DNA of 64,000 bases from Stereum hirsutum FP-91666 SS1 (lineage: Eukaryota; Basidiomycota; Agaricomycetes; Russulales; Stereaceae): NCBI RefSeq assembly GCF_000264905.1, contig NW_006763131.1, forward strand, positions 2,179,939 through 2,243,938, given 5' to 3'. The translations under genes were made by a program, and so were the position numbers. Below the pieces are notes generated by a model that was given only the letters and a program-made list of their open reading frames with translations, was not told the DNA's origin and ran no database searches. Positions 49,734 to 61,558 of this stretch are shown here, in pieces (the first letter of the stretch is position 1; each line of letters begins with the position of its first letter).

Positions 49734-51545
49734 CTACCCCAACAACGGCTCTTCCTCTCCATAGTCAATCAAAGGCCTTGCATCTCTTCGGAAGTATCCG
49801 CGCAACCTTTGCCCCAGACCGCCCACCCTTTGAGCCAGACCGCCCACCCATATCCACCCACGAAGCCCCCCAGAATTCAACCTCCTCTTCGTCTCCGCAG
49901 CTCCCAACTCCGCGGTCACCGCGACGCCACAGAGTGCCCACACAAATGCAAGCATCTTCCAATCTCCCGCTGCCGCATAGATCGTCCGCGAATCGTCAAA
50001 GGGCCATTCCACCGCCACAGTCCTCACCCACGACCCACTTCCGACCTGAGTCGGCTCGCTCATACCCTGTCCTACGACACCACTCACTCCACCATTGCCT
50101 CCATCGCAGAAAAGCGCGATGCTCCCGGTCTCTGCGGTGCGTGCTTTCACCTGCTCCCACATCGCGATGCTAACATCCGTTTCCCAGGTTCGGGCTGGAG
50201 CGAGGATGAGAGCGGGACGGGAGGGAAGATCGCTGAAAGCGTTGGGAGAGGCAAAGTCGAGGCATATGGATGCTGTAAGGGAAATAGGTCGAGGGTGTTT
50301 GTCGTATCTGTTTTGTCGTAAAGCAAGTTCATGTATAGTTGGTGGGTCCTGGGATGAAATCATGTTAAAGGACTCCGCGACTAAGTTCATGGCAGTCAGT
50401 ATCTCGTTGGAATAGTATGATACTAGAGAGGACATACTTGGGACTAAGTTTCTTTTATAATATTCGAACACAACGCCCTCTTTCCCTCCTACAAGTGCCA
50501 ATCCGTTCTGCGTTCGAGCACGACCATTTTGACCCCCGTGATCCAATGATATCGTCTGTTCGAATGTCATCCCAATATAGCTACTGTGGGTAGCACCTGA
50601 GAATTTCTGTAATCTTTCGATGGCTGCTTCGCGGTCCTTCATGTTCTCGAAGCGAACCGCACCCTCTGGCCAGAGGATAATCTTCGCATCTTTGACCAGT
50701 TTCTGAGTTTCCGTCACGTAGGTGTCGAGAGTAGACTGTCCGGGAAGAACAGGAGGAGGTAAGGCGCATGCAACCGTGATTGGGGTAGAGTTAGGTGACA
50801 TCGAAGGCAATGGGTAGACACGGTCGGAGTAAGATGGCACGGTCAGCGCTATAAGCACGGCAGCTAAAGCGATAGCCGAGCGTCGCGGTGTAAGAGTGGC
50901 GACGCGTTTCGCCGTAAGCTGACCCTCGGTGTTCTCGATCGTGATGAGGGGCGTCTCTTCGTCTTCCTCTGCAGCGTCGAGCACGAGCATTCCGATTGCT
51001 TGAGCCCATGATGCCATGACCCACATGATGCCCCACGAGCCAAAAACAGGCCTCATCCAGGAGTATGCCTCAATTCCGACGACTGGTGACCACGTCGTGA
51101 GCCAGCCCAGAGGACTGATATTAGCAATTACTTGCCAGGTCGTCACCCAGATGGCAGGGAAGAGTATGAGTTGGGTATCGGATACTTGGGCGTGTCTGCA
51201 GGCAAAGACGTTTGCAAGAATAGCTGCCATTGTGACAAATGATGCGGCCGCGGAGAGTATGAATAGCGATATAACGGAGCTTGTTGCTGAAGAGAGTGCA
51301 TCTTTGGCAGTTGAGATGTGATCCAGACTTGTGGCGAGACCGGAGATGGCGACCAGGAGAAGAGAGTGTAATAACGAGGAGGATGGTCGTTTAGATATAA
51401 TTTGAGTATACGCTTGCATGAGTGCAAGGAGGATGGTGATGGGGATGAAGGAAGGCCTTGGGGACAGGGCGCCCACCGCCGCCACAGTAATAGCGGTCAG
51501 CAGAGCGATACGGGGGTGCCGACGAAAAAGCTCGAACTGAGCCAT
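49734..51545 (-). CDS. Lnt-like membrane carbon-nitrogen hydrolase
   Basis: A membrane protein with several N-terminal hydrophobic segments (about residues 15-200), then a nitrilase-fold domain. The CN-hydrolase catalytic triad is visible: Glu in LWPEGA (near residue 292), Lys in YYKRNLVP (near 364) and Cys in SICLDF (near 409). Layout and KRNLVP-x-AE fit apolipoprotein N-acyltransferase (Lnt)-like proteins, known in some fungi. The unspliced frame is 603 codons, but a 57-bp in-frame intron at 50437-50381 (GTATGT donor, TACTGAC branch, TTAG acceptor) should be removed. Without it the KRNLVPIAES motif is continuous and the protein has 584 residues. In bacteria Lnt acylates lipoproteins; the fungal substrate is unknown. 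Confidence 0.8.
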   Translation of the reverse strand: MAQFELFRRHPRIALLTAITVAAVGALSPRPSFIPITILLALMQAYTQIISKRPSSSLLHSLLLVAISGLATSLDHISTAKDALSSATSSVISLFILSAAASFVTMAAILANVFACRHAQVSDTQLILFPAIWVTTWQVIANISPLGWLTTWSPVVGIEAYSWMRPVFGSWGIMWVMASWAQAIGMLVLDAAEEDEETPLITIENTEGQLTAKRVATLTPRRSAIALAAVLIALTVPSYSDRVYPLPSMSPNSTPITVACALPPPVLPGQSTLDTYVTETQKLVKDAKIILWPEGAVRFENMKDREAAIERLQKFSGATHSSYIGMTFEQTISLDHGGQNGRARTQNGLALVGGKEGVVFEYYKRNLVPSMSSLVSYYSNEILTAMNLVAESFNMISSQDPPTIHELALRQNRYDKHPRPISLTASICLDFASPNAFSDLPSRPALILAPARTWETDVSIAMWEQVKARTAETGSIALFCDGGNGGVSGVVGQGMSEPTQVGSGSWVRTVAVEWPFDDSRTIYAAAGDWKMLAFVWALCGVAVTAELGAAETKRRLNSGGLRGWIWVGGLAQRVGGLGQRLRGYFRRDARPLIDYGEEEPLLG

Positions 51546-52036
51546 CGACGAGTCGGCAAGATGGGGGTAATAACAGGAAATTCGGAGTTATAAGTGAGTA
51601 CGCCTTACAACCTTTCCTCTACCTTGGGAGGAGAGAACGCGATGGCGTCTTGATGTTCCCGACATGGTTTATATGGAACGATACTCGGCCGTCGCCGGAA
51701 GGGAAGAACTTCTGTTGCGCCACTGAAACTAGGTAAGCGAGGGTAAGCGCCCTATATACCTGGATGCTCACGTCCCGCCACATAATTGTGCGTTTCTCCA
51801 GTGCAGTATTCTTCACGAATACCACCTCACCCTATGGGAGAAAGGATGAAGCAACACCTGGTTACCTAAATGCGTGACAATATATAACGGTCAGGACCCA
51901 ACTTGGTGTATGACGAGATACATTCGCACTGTGAGGTTGAGACAAACTTCAAGTTGGAAGTCACCCTCGCCACCTTCGTTACTGTCGTATTTAGAAAACG
52001 TAGAGCATATATCATAACTCGAGATCCTCGGACGCA
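51546..52036. promoter_or_regulatory. intergenic region upstream of the CN-hydrolase
   Basis: About 490 bp between the CN-hydrolase start and the ABCC transporter stop. Both genes are on the minus strand. It should hold the CN-hydrolase promoter and the transporter 3' UTR. No further gene is seen. Confidence 0.45.
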
Positions 52037-55000
52037 TTACCTAGAATGTCCTTGCTGAGCGCTGAACTCCGCTTCCTTCGCAGCCTTCTTCAGGTCCTCG
52101 AGCGTAATGCTGGACCTTTCGCACATACTGCGGAAGATACCATCCTCTATGCGATACAAGTTTTCCGGTGTGTCAAATTCGACGATTTGTCCTGCATCAA
52201 GCACACATATCCTGTCGTACGAGATTATGGTCCGCAATCGGTCTGTTCGCAGCCGGTTAACACAAAGCGATTGATACCGATTCAATAAGGCCTCGTGATG
52301 AAAGAAGTGAGAAAAACGTACGGGCAATGCACAGTATGGTTCGGTCTCTGAACTCCTTCGCGATGGTGGCCTGAATATTCTTGTCAGTCTCATAGTCGAC
52401 AGACGCAGTTGCCTCGTCCAGAATGATGATCTTTGTGTCCTTGACAAGTGCCCTCGCAAGTGAGACGAGCGACCGCTGCCCAATGGATAAGTTTGCGCCT
52501 TCATCGTCTACCGGGCTGTCTAGCGTAAATCCTTGACCTGGCGTGTTAGAGACATCCGACGGTTTCTCATCGACGCTAATGGATGGAAATTTGTCTTGGT
52601 CAACGAGATAGGCGCGTTTGAGGGCATTCCACAGGTGTGCATCATCGTGTAGACCGAATGGATCCAGATTAGTGCGTAAAGTCCCAGAAACTAGCGTCGC
52701 GGGTGGAGCCCTTTCAGTTTCTGGTTACATTGAATCAGGTAGAATACAGCATAACTCACATAGCGTCGCATCCTGAGGGATGATAGCAATCCCTTTGCGA
52801 ACATCCGTGAGCCCAAGCTTTGATATGTCCTCGCTGTCAATCACAATCGACCCAGAGGAGATCTCTACCAGCCTGAACAACGCGGTCATAATCGACGACT
52901 TTCCAGCGCCGGTTCTAGTCATCGAATATTTTCAGTGCTTGTTCAAGGTCGCAATTTGCTGACCAGACTGACCTTCCCACAATCCCGATCTTCTCGCCGC
53001 CCTGGATAGACATGGTGATCCCCTTAAGGACGGGTGGGAGCTCGGGCCTATATTTCAACTGCACGTCCTTCAAGTCGATCCGTCCAATTGACGGCCATGA
53101 AGCGGGTGGTTTGCGATCCTCGATAACATGTGGTGCCTCTTGCTCGACATGTTTCGCATAGTAGACGACACGCTCGACAGAGTTCATGTCGTTCTCGACT
53201 TCCGCGAGTTGACGAATCATCATACCAAAGGACTGAGTGACCACAAAAAATGCATAAATTAGTTATGCCGCAGAAAGCCCAAAATGAGTCGGGATTTTGG
53301 ACGAACCTGTTGAGCAGTGATCACGTATGAGAGAATAACTCCAGTCTGTGCGGGTGAGATGGTAAATCTCGTGCCGACAGTGAGGATAGCGACGACGAAT
53401 GCGAGAATTGCGCCGAAAAAATCAAGCCGAACACCGAGCCATCTCTGTATTCGAGTGTAAATGAGCAATACTGGGGCATCTTGAGAGTGTGGAATAATGG
53501 GCGCACCTGGTTAGTGACCGTGATCCAATACGCCCTATTCTCAATATCGACACGATCCTTGTTCTCCTTGTTGAATCGATCCGATTCACCATAAGCACGG
53601 ATAGTAGCTATTCCGGACAATGACTCCGAAAAGTGGGAGTATAATGAAGACCGAAGTATGGCATCTATTCATGGATATGATCAGAACAAGTCCGGGCAAA
53701 GAGGCTTTAGGTAGGCATACCGAGACGCTAAAAACACACGGAAGGATTCAATGAGACACATTATACGCAGAAAGAGGAAGTCTCCTACCTTGATCTCGCG
53801 GGCACTTGCTCGATAGAATGCGGCGGCGGCAGCATATAGGAAAATACAGAAAGCGACAGCGATGAGGAACCAGGGCTCGACGATAGCAATTAAGACGATA
53901 GCGCCGACGATGTTGGACGCAGTTACAAGGAACATACGGAATGAGTCTGTAGGTTGAGAAATGCATTAACTCCAGTAACGATCAAGCAAATATAGAATGA
54001 AACCAACCAGACAACGTGTTGTCCAAGGTATCAATATCTTTGGAGAACCGGTTCATAATGCGTCCGATAGGCTGTAGAGATTGTTAATGCGGAAAGCTGA
54101 TAACGAAGGAGATGGACTGTACTGTAGTCTCAAAGAAGGACATTGGAGCATGCATAACTCGATTGATGGCATTCTGTCAAGAGGTCATCAGATCAGCGGA
54201 TGTGTGGACTGCAGTAAAAAGAGGAGGAAGCGAACATGGTGCAGTCTTTGGGAAGCCGTATACACAGTCCACGCCAAAATTGCGCCCATGACCATTGAGG
54301 TGCACGCTTGTGCGAAACCCAGAGCTGCATAGATACCCATCTAGGAAATGGCAGGGTTGAGCGATAATCAGGAAGAGGTATACCTAATGAACCGAGCTCT
54401 TGACTTACGTAGAATCCTGAAGATCTGTCGAATGCGCTACATACGGATTTCAGCCCTCATGTTCTCGCACGTTTGACGGATCAGACTTGACTTACTCATC
54501 CTCCCAGTACACAAGCCTAAATAGTACGTCAATATAGAAGTCAGTAATGAGACAGGAAGGATCGTTGCCCACCAATATGACGATAGTACCTGGGCTCCTT
54601 GCTGTGCAATCAGCGAAAGCAACAGGAACGGTATATACAACGCCCCGTTTCCCGCCTTGGAGTATTCCTTGAAAACACTTATACCGATACTGCCCGTAGT
54701 TCTCTCCTCCGTCTGCATCAACTGTGTACCCTTGACTTTCTGCCTTCTATTCTTCTCTACCTCAGCGTCTTCCTCTTCCTCAATCTCTTCTGTACCCTTT
54801 TCCTCCGCATCATTGTCATGAGAAATGAATTCGGTGATAAACTTCGCAAAAGCGCCACCTTCGCTGACCATCAATTCATTGTAAGTTCCCCGCTCGGCGA
54901 TGCATCCGTCCACGAGGGTGTAGATATAGTCGACTTGAGGGAGGAAGTGCAACGCGTGGGTGACAAGAATGCGCGTCTTGCCAGGTGGACTGCCAACGAG

Positions 55001-57509
55001 GACGTTCTTGAACACTGAAGCACCGACATGGGCGTCCAACGCCGAGAGTGGATCGTCGAAGATCATGATGTCGCAGTCGGCGTAGACAGCACGACAGATA
55101 TTTAGCCTCTGCTTCTGGCCGCCCGAAAGCGAGATGCCTCTCTCTCCGACCTCTGTCATGTCCCCGTTCGGCAGCATGTCCAGATCTGCATGGAGGCATG
55201 TGTCATTCACCGCTTTCCAATACCTCTCTGCCTCGAACGGCCTCCCGAAACAAATGTTCTCCCTGATTGTCGCGTTCTGAATCCATGCGCTCTGGGAACA
55301 ATACGCCACGCTTCCACCGAACTTCACGCTACCCTCTGTGCGCCTCATCTCTCCAAGCAAACCCTGCAGGAGACTGGTCTTACCGGCGCCCACGCTACCG
55401 ACGATAGCGACTAGACTTCCCCTCGGAATTTCGAGGCTTACGCCTTGTATCTTGAACAGGTTCTCGGCCTTCGGAGGTTCCTGCGATGGAGGGGGTGCAT
55501 CAGGTCCTTCGCTAGGAGGTCCTTTCTTTCCGGGACCGTTTGGTTTTGGGACTTTCGCGATCTCGGCAGCGTCTTGGACTGTAGTGTCCCACGAGAAAGA
55601 TGCATACTTGACTTCAAGTGCATTTGGGAGTTCGGGCTCAGGTGCATGGGATTCGGTGATAGTTTCCGCTTCGAAGACGTCCTGGAGGCGGTGGATAGCG
55701 TTGCGGGCGTCAACGAGGGTACTGAAAGACATAGCTGTGAAATATGAGTGGGTTGAGAACGCAGAAAAGGATTGTACGATAATATTTGGTACGGAGAGAC
55801 AACTCACGGAGCATCATCAGAGGCATGCGGATTAGACTAAACAGCGTGAGCGAAGAGAACACATTGGCGGCTTCGAGCGAGTGACCCGTAGCAGCGTATA
55901 CGACGAATGCTAAAACGGTGGCGATAGCAGGCGCGGTGGTAGCCATGCCGGCATTAGCTGCATGTATTGTCAGCAAAGCTCGTATATATCTGTTGAATCA
56001 TGAATCATTGATGAGCAGCACATTAGTCCACGAGGAGACCATATGTTTGACTCACTTCATCTCGTTCTGCCGATACTCTGCAATCCTCTTCAAAAATGGT
56101 ACCTCCCATGCGAAGTACTTGATGACCTTCATGCCGCCTAGCAACTCCTGTAGTAGCTTCGCTCTCTTATCCGTCCACACCATCGTCTTCACTCGCATCT
56201 TGATCAGGTTCTTGATGATCCATGCCTGAAGAGGTGTAACCAAGATGAAGTAGACGAATCCCGCCAGCGCGCTTGGGCCCAAATTAATCAGGAGCTGAAT
56301 GAGGCAGACCCCGATCTGGAACGGAGCGGCCCAGAAGAGATGGAAGAACATGCAACAGGCGTCGATGCGGGAGACGTCGGTGGAGATGTGATTGATGAGA
56401 CGGCCATTGGGGATCGAAGAACGTGCGCGGGTCGTTAGACAGAGCGAGCGGGAGTAGATAGCGGTGATGAGTCCGCCTCGGAGGAGAACACCGGTCGACA
56501 TGGCGTGGTAGATGAAGTGATTCTGGCAAAGGGAGCAGAAAACTTGGAGGGCAAGAAGACCAAAGCAGTATCCTATGCCTTTTCCCACCGAGGGAGCCGG
56601 TTCGTCAGCTAGATGCGCATTATAAGAATCCGTTGCGAAGTTGATTATGGCCTGCAAACGTCAAGATATGAATGTATCAGAATATAACGCCGGTGGACAC
56701 GCACCTTAACAAGTAGCGGACTTGTAACCAGGGACGTGTCGCCCAGCACTTTGAGCACCCCGCCAGTCCAAAACCAAAGCTTAACACTGTCATTCATCGA
56801 CAAGGCCAAACTTGCCCGCTTCCTCGCCCCTTTCTGCCATTCCCTCTTCTTCTCCTCTTCCTTCCCTGTCATACCCCACCATACCTTCTTCATCACCCCA
56901 GGGTGGATTTCTCCGCGGTCCAACCTCGCGTTCCATGCGTCCACCTTAGCCTTTCTAGCGTAGAAGGATGTGGTGATCTTCTCGGAAATAACGACAGAGG
57001 AGCGATGCTCCTGAAGTTTATACAGATCTGTAGCTTCAAGCGTGCGTGCATAACCCAAGGACATGAGAGGATTCAGCCAGCCAAAGGTAAGAACGCTGAA
57101 GATGTTGGCGTTCGTATCGGGAAGATAGTCTGCATCGTCCAGACTTTCCCTAGGCGGCGGGGGGTCCAGCAAACCGAATGCGCCTTTGATGGATCTGGGA
57201 TAAGTTTGAAGTCAGTGATGGTCCGAGTGATGATTTGCCGGCGAGAAGAGAAACATGAACGTGGCATTGAAAAGATATCGAGCCAGGGACAAAATAGAAC
57301 TGGTTTTGCAACGGAAAGAGAAGCCTCAGGAATAAATGTAAACGAGGAAATGTCGCTCACCGCGCTACCCTCCTACCGATGGACTTCATATGTGGATGAG
57401 TTGAGGATCCCACGCTATTCCTACCACCTTTACTCCGTGGCGAAGGTGGGGAGTCGACATCCGCCTTTACGGTCCTCGCGTCCTTATCGGATATTTCGTC
57501 CCTGCTCAT
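52037..57509 (-). CDS. ABCC (MRP/YOR1-like) full-size ABC transporter
   Basis: A gene of roughly 20 exons; the first coding exon starts at [17 protein letters not shown] (57509). The core has two membrane domains and two NBDs. NBD1 has Walker [14 protein letters not shown], signature LSGGQKQR and Walker [16 protein letters not shown]2 has Walker [15 protein letters not shown], interrupted by an intron, the signature in a NLSIGQRS context, and [12 protein letters not shown]. The start of membrane domain 1 ([23 protein letters not shown]) is typical of the class, and I see no long TMD0, so it resembles the short YOR1 type. Such pumps export anionic conjugates and drugs from the plasma membrane or into the vacuole. 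The C-terminus is FSAQQGHSR. Confidence 0.9.
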
Positions 57510-59198
57510 CTAGGTCTATAGTCTAGTTCACGAGAGAAACGAAGACGATTGAAGCAGCAGTGGGCCTGAGCAGAAGTCTCTAGAGAAAGCCGAGGGGATA
57601 GCTAGCAATCACAACAACTGATAACCCGGATCTTTTCTGCACAGTGCACCAGAGGGCTCCTCAGATCGTGAGATGTCGACAGGCGACGTGTATTTATATC
57701 TCGCTCGGAGGAGGACACATACGTCCAGATGTCATAAATGGCTCAAATGATACTTAGCCTCGAGCAAGTACTGCGCAAACGCGAACTACCTCGAGGGTTA
57801 CGCCACGCGGACCGTATTCTGGCTGCGGACTATAGCTATCGGATAATTAAAGACAGAGTCGTCGGAACCTCGAGCTCGGCTCGAACACATTTCGTATGAT
57901 ACCCTCTGGCAGCTTGTGTCGCACCATGTCTAGAGTCATTGTCCAACTGAAGCATAAGTATCGGTTGAAGTTACGATATTGGATGAAGACATCCTACCTA
58001 CTACTAAAAGCCTACCAAGCAACGGCGGTTCAACGTCGTAGTAGTACATACTTTCGCCACGGCGAAAGAGCTAGCATCCGTTCATCTCACGAGTCTGACG
58101 GGTTGTACCAGCCACATGCTCACTTGTCGTAGACATTGGCGGGCAGAATAGCCAGTTCTTTGATGACACGGATTGGGAACTTGGACCGTGAGCTGCTATT
58201 TTCGATGCGTCGTTTGTCTGTTTGAGTTTATTGGCTCTTGTTTGGTGCTGTTTGGTGCCTCTGCGTTCGCGCCACCCGGTTGAATTCAGAGTTTACTTTA
58301 CAGTACTGCTACACTCCTCACAAGAAAGTCCTCAAAAACAGCAACGATGAGTAGCCACGCACAATTTAAGGACACCATCTACCCACTACGCATTCACAGT
58401 AAAGCATTCGGAAGAACGCTGACAAAGGGGTTGAAGTACTCGCCACAGCAATGGCCAAAACCTGTTTTGCTGTCCAGGAGGTGTGCTCAAGGCTAGGCCA
58501 GTCGTCGGTTACGGATGGCAAGGGGAAGCCGGGAGACATCCATCCTTGCGCCACACCTCGCTGAAGTACTTGGGCTTCAGGCATTTTGGCGGTATAAAAA
58601 GGAAATGAGATGTTTAGATGGGACAGTCCTCTACCGCAGATCAAGAGTGGTTGCACATGGACAAATTGGCGTACTTGGGTCCCCGATTATAACAATTTGC
58701 GCATGATGAACAGCGGGAGAGGTGAAGGAAGGACGGAAGACTTATGATGTACCAAATATATACGATAGCCTCCTTCTAGTCGTGTGGGCAGTGTTTCTTC
58801 CAATGAATGGTGCCATAAATATAAGACCCATCGTTTCATCGACTGATGGCCGGAAGACATTGCAGCCTGCGCCCAATGCGCAGGGGTATCATATTGTACG
58901 CGTGAGGCGTACACAGCAAGCAGCTCGAGCGGAACCCAAGAAAATGCATACGTTTATCATTCAACTCCGATGCCGATACTTCGCAAGCACGCACAACAAG
59001 GTTACCTTGGCCGCCAATACAGAGGGACCATACCGAGCGAGCTTAAGCTCCTGGGCCCGCAACGGGGACGCCTGTGCATCTTGAATGAACATGCATAATT
59101 TAGTTCTATGTTCATATAGGCGGACGTCCGCCATATGCCACAAATACAGACTCGATACACTTCATTCACTTATCTTCTACGACGAGAGGCACGGGATT
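57510..59198. other. 1.7-kb interval without a recognised gene
   Basis: The interval contains the promoter of the ABCC transporter at its left end and the 3' flank of the glutaredoxin gene at its right end. Between them I see only short unrelated open frames. The minus-strand frame at 58366-58656 was examined for a pheromone-like C-terminal CaaX and does not have one. A 14-bp palindrome lies at 59119-59132. Confidence 0.5.
59119..59132. repeat. perfect palindrome GGCGGACGTCCGCC
   Basis: The 14-bp sequence is its own reverse complement. With one extra base on the left, the flanks CATAT and ATATG extend the symmetry to about 24 bp. It lies 67 bp past the glutaredoxin stop on the minus strand. 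It could form a hairpin or be a CGG/CCG-type transcription factor site. Confidence 0.75.
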
Positions 59199-59797
59199 CT
59201 AAGCGCTGAGAAGACCAGAAACCTTGCCCTGGCTGTGCAAAGATACAACCTTGTCGCAACCTAGACAATTCAGAGGGGACGATGAGAACGAAGCCTCTCT
59301 CTGAAATGGTACACAAAACTCACCGCCAACGTGCTTCTTGTCTAACGGCGAAAGAAGATATGTGTTAGTTCCGCGTATCGAATAGATGGTAGGTAAAGAT
59401 CGGTGGGAACGTACTGATGAAGATGTTGGGGACCGACCTCTGCCCGGTCATCTTCTCGAGGGCGTCCTGGATGGCGCTTCCCTCTTCCAACTCATCGAGC
59501 CTACGGGGAATGGCAACGGGAATATGTCATTAACTCAGCGAAACGTTCGGGGTGGCTATATGAAGTCGGACGCACTCGAGGATCTTGACCTCAGCATCCT
59601 TATACTCTTGGGCGAAGAGGCCCTTGGCACGCTTGCAGTACGGGCAATACGTCTTGGAAAAGATAGTGACCTGGTGGCCGTTGATAGCATCCTGTATGGA
59701 TTCAAGTTTCGGTACCAGAGCAAGAACCATAATCAGCGTGTGAAGAACATATTCCAGAACGAAGACCACGCACGTCGATGATCTCCTGAGAAGCCAT
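59199..59797 (-). CDS. glutaredoxin (dithiol CPYC type)
   Basis: Five coding segments join to a protein of about 95 residues starting MASQEIID at 59797. The redox centre is FSKTYCPYCKRAKG. LDELEEGSAIQDALEKMTGQ, RSVPNIFI and GGCDKV form the rest of the thioredoxin-like fold, including the cis-proline and the GG-C-D glutathione site. It reduces mixed disulfides with glutathione. An in-frame ATG 159 bp upstream (59956) would add MFPRLYKALSPAIAPRIHPIS and a basic, Ser-rich extension that resembles a mitochondrial presequence, with a third ATG at 60010. Dual localisation by alternative starts, as in yeast Grx2, is possible. A TATA-like word on the plus strand lies inside this extension. Confidence 0.88.
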
Positions 59798-60118
59798 AGT
59801 TCTAATCTGAGCGATGGAGGGACCGGTGGAGGACGAAGCTTGGTTTGAGAATTGAGAACCCAGGGCTGGACGATGCTGGCGGTTGACGGTGATGGATATC
59901 GGGTGGATGCGAGGTGCTATGGCAGGGGAGAGAGCCTTATAAAGGCGGGGGAACATGATCCAACAGTCGATGACGCCTTGCATTTCCTGTTTGCTGACCG
60001 GTCTCCACACGTGATCGCTGCTTTCCGACTTGATTGCTGACCGCGACCACTCCTCGGTCTTCGCACGAACCGTTTCGAGCTCGGACGAAAATAAATCACA
60101 GATAAATATTTCTTGGAT
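59798..60118. promoter_or_regulatory. shared divergent promoter, glutaredoxin/NIF3
   Basis: Some 320 bp between the short glutaredoxin start and the NIF3 start. A TATA-like word TATAAAGG lies at about 59938 within the possible extended glutaredoxin frame. Confidence 0.5.
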
Positions 60119-61402
60119 ATGTCACTGTCAGTTGCACGTTATGTTGCTCGGACGATGGACCGCATCGCTCCGCTAGCACTGGCTGAAAAATGGGATAACG
60201 TACTTACCGCTCTCGCTGCCTCTCCTACCCCGAGGCGAACACTCGCTGATTCCGGTCATACCAGGTCGGCCTTCTCTTAGGTATGCTTACAATCCTTTTC
60301 TCTCGTGCACGCGTGATCTTTGCGAAACATTATTCATCATCATCTCGCTAGAATCTCCCCACCAGCCACAGAGATCATCACACAACATCCTTCTCACCAT
60401 CGAGTGAGTCCAGTGTGGCCCAAACAATAGACGAAGAACTAACCATAATCATACAACATCCAACCATAGTCTTACCACAAAAGTGCTCAACGAAGCCCTT
60501 GCCCTTCCTGCAACCTGCATAATCGCATATCACCCCACTATCTTTAAGCCCCTATCCTCCCTCACCCTCAACAAACCGCTTCAAGCCTCCCTCCTCCGCT
60601 GCGCCGCTGCAGGCATATCCGTCTACAGCCCTCACACCTCCCTCGATGCCGTGCAAGGTGGGATAACTGACTGGCTTGCGGAAGGCCTCCTAGGCTCAGG
60701 ATCTGGCAAGGTAGAAATCTTGGGGGATGAGAAGACCGGTGCAGGTGGACAAAAACAGGGAGGCGTGGGTAGGATCGTGAGATTGGACGAGAAGATAAGC
60801 ATGAGCGTATTACAGGAGAGAGTCAAAAAACATCTGGGGCTCAAGCATAGTGCGTGCGCTACGATTTCATTCTTACATTCGCTGTTTTTGACTAGTCGCT
60901 GCGTTACAGTACAAGTGGCACTTGACCCTGCTGCTCCGACCAAAGAGATTCAGTCCATAGCAATTTGTGCTGGTTCAGGCGAGTCCGTCCTGATGGGTGT
61001 CGATGCAGACGTCTACTTCACAGGCGAAATGGGTCACGTATGTCCTCGCTACCTATGTCCGTTTCGAGAGATTCATCGTTGACCGAGCACACAAACTACC
61101 ATCAATTCAGCACTATGTTCTTGAGGCTGTTGCCTCCGGCCACAACGTCATTCTCTGTACGTTACCATTTCTTCCCAAAAAAACCGACCACAACTGAACA
61201 TAATTCATCGACTTGACTGACTTTGACGATGTGTTCAACATTTGCAGGCGGCCACTCGAACACCGAACGAGGCTACCTTCCCGTCCTCGCCTTTGAGCTC
61301 CAGGAACAATTCCGCGCAGCTCAGGGCGAAGAGGACGCTGTCGCAGAACAGCTCCTCGTCCACGTCAGCAAGGAAGACAAGGATCCCCTTGAGATCGTTT
61401 AA
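60119..61402 (+). CDS. NIF3-like (GTP cyclohydrolase 1 type 2 homologue) family protein
   Basis: A spliced gene beginning MSLSVARYVARTMDRIAPLALAEKWDNV, which is the family start (PLALAEKWDNVG). Other family blocks are IIAYHPTIFKPLSSLT, YSPHTSLDAVQGGITDWLAEGL, ICAGSGESVL, ADVYFTGEMGHH and a final HSNTERGYLP. These residues include the His/Asp/Glu set that binds two metals. NIF3 proteins are conserved from bacteria to humans and have metal-dependent hexamer structure, but no proven reaction. It is divergent from the glutaredoxin gene. Confidence 0.9.
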
Positions 61403-61558
61403 CATCACAATCGTGGTTGGTCAGCAATAGGATGTCGAGTACAACGCCGGATAGTCAAGAATAGAAAGATTAGACTAATTATTGCAGCTATCGAGCGGAC
61501 ATGTATCGGGGTCGGCAGGACTACACCACAACTCGCCTTGGAAGGATCACTACAACGT

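Noticed and set aside
58366..58656. Small minus-strand frame considered as a mating pheromone precursor
   Set aside because: It has no terminal CaaX motif and no maturation site, and no receptor gene is in the window.
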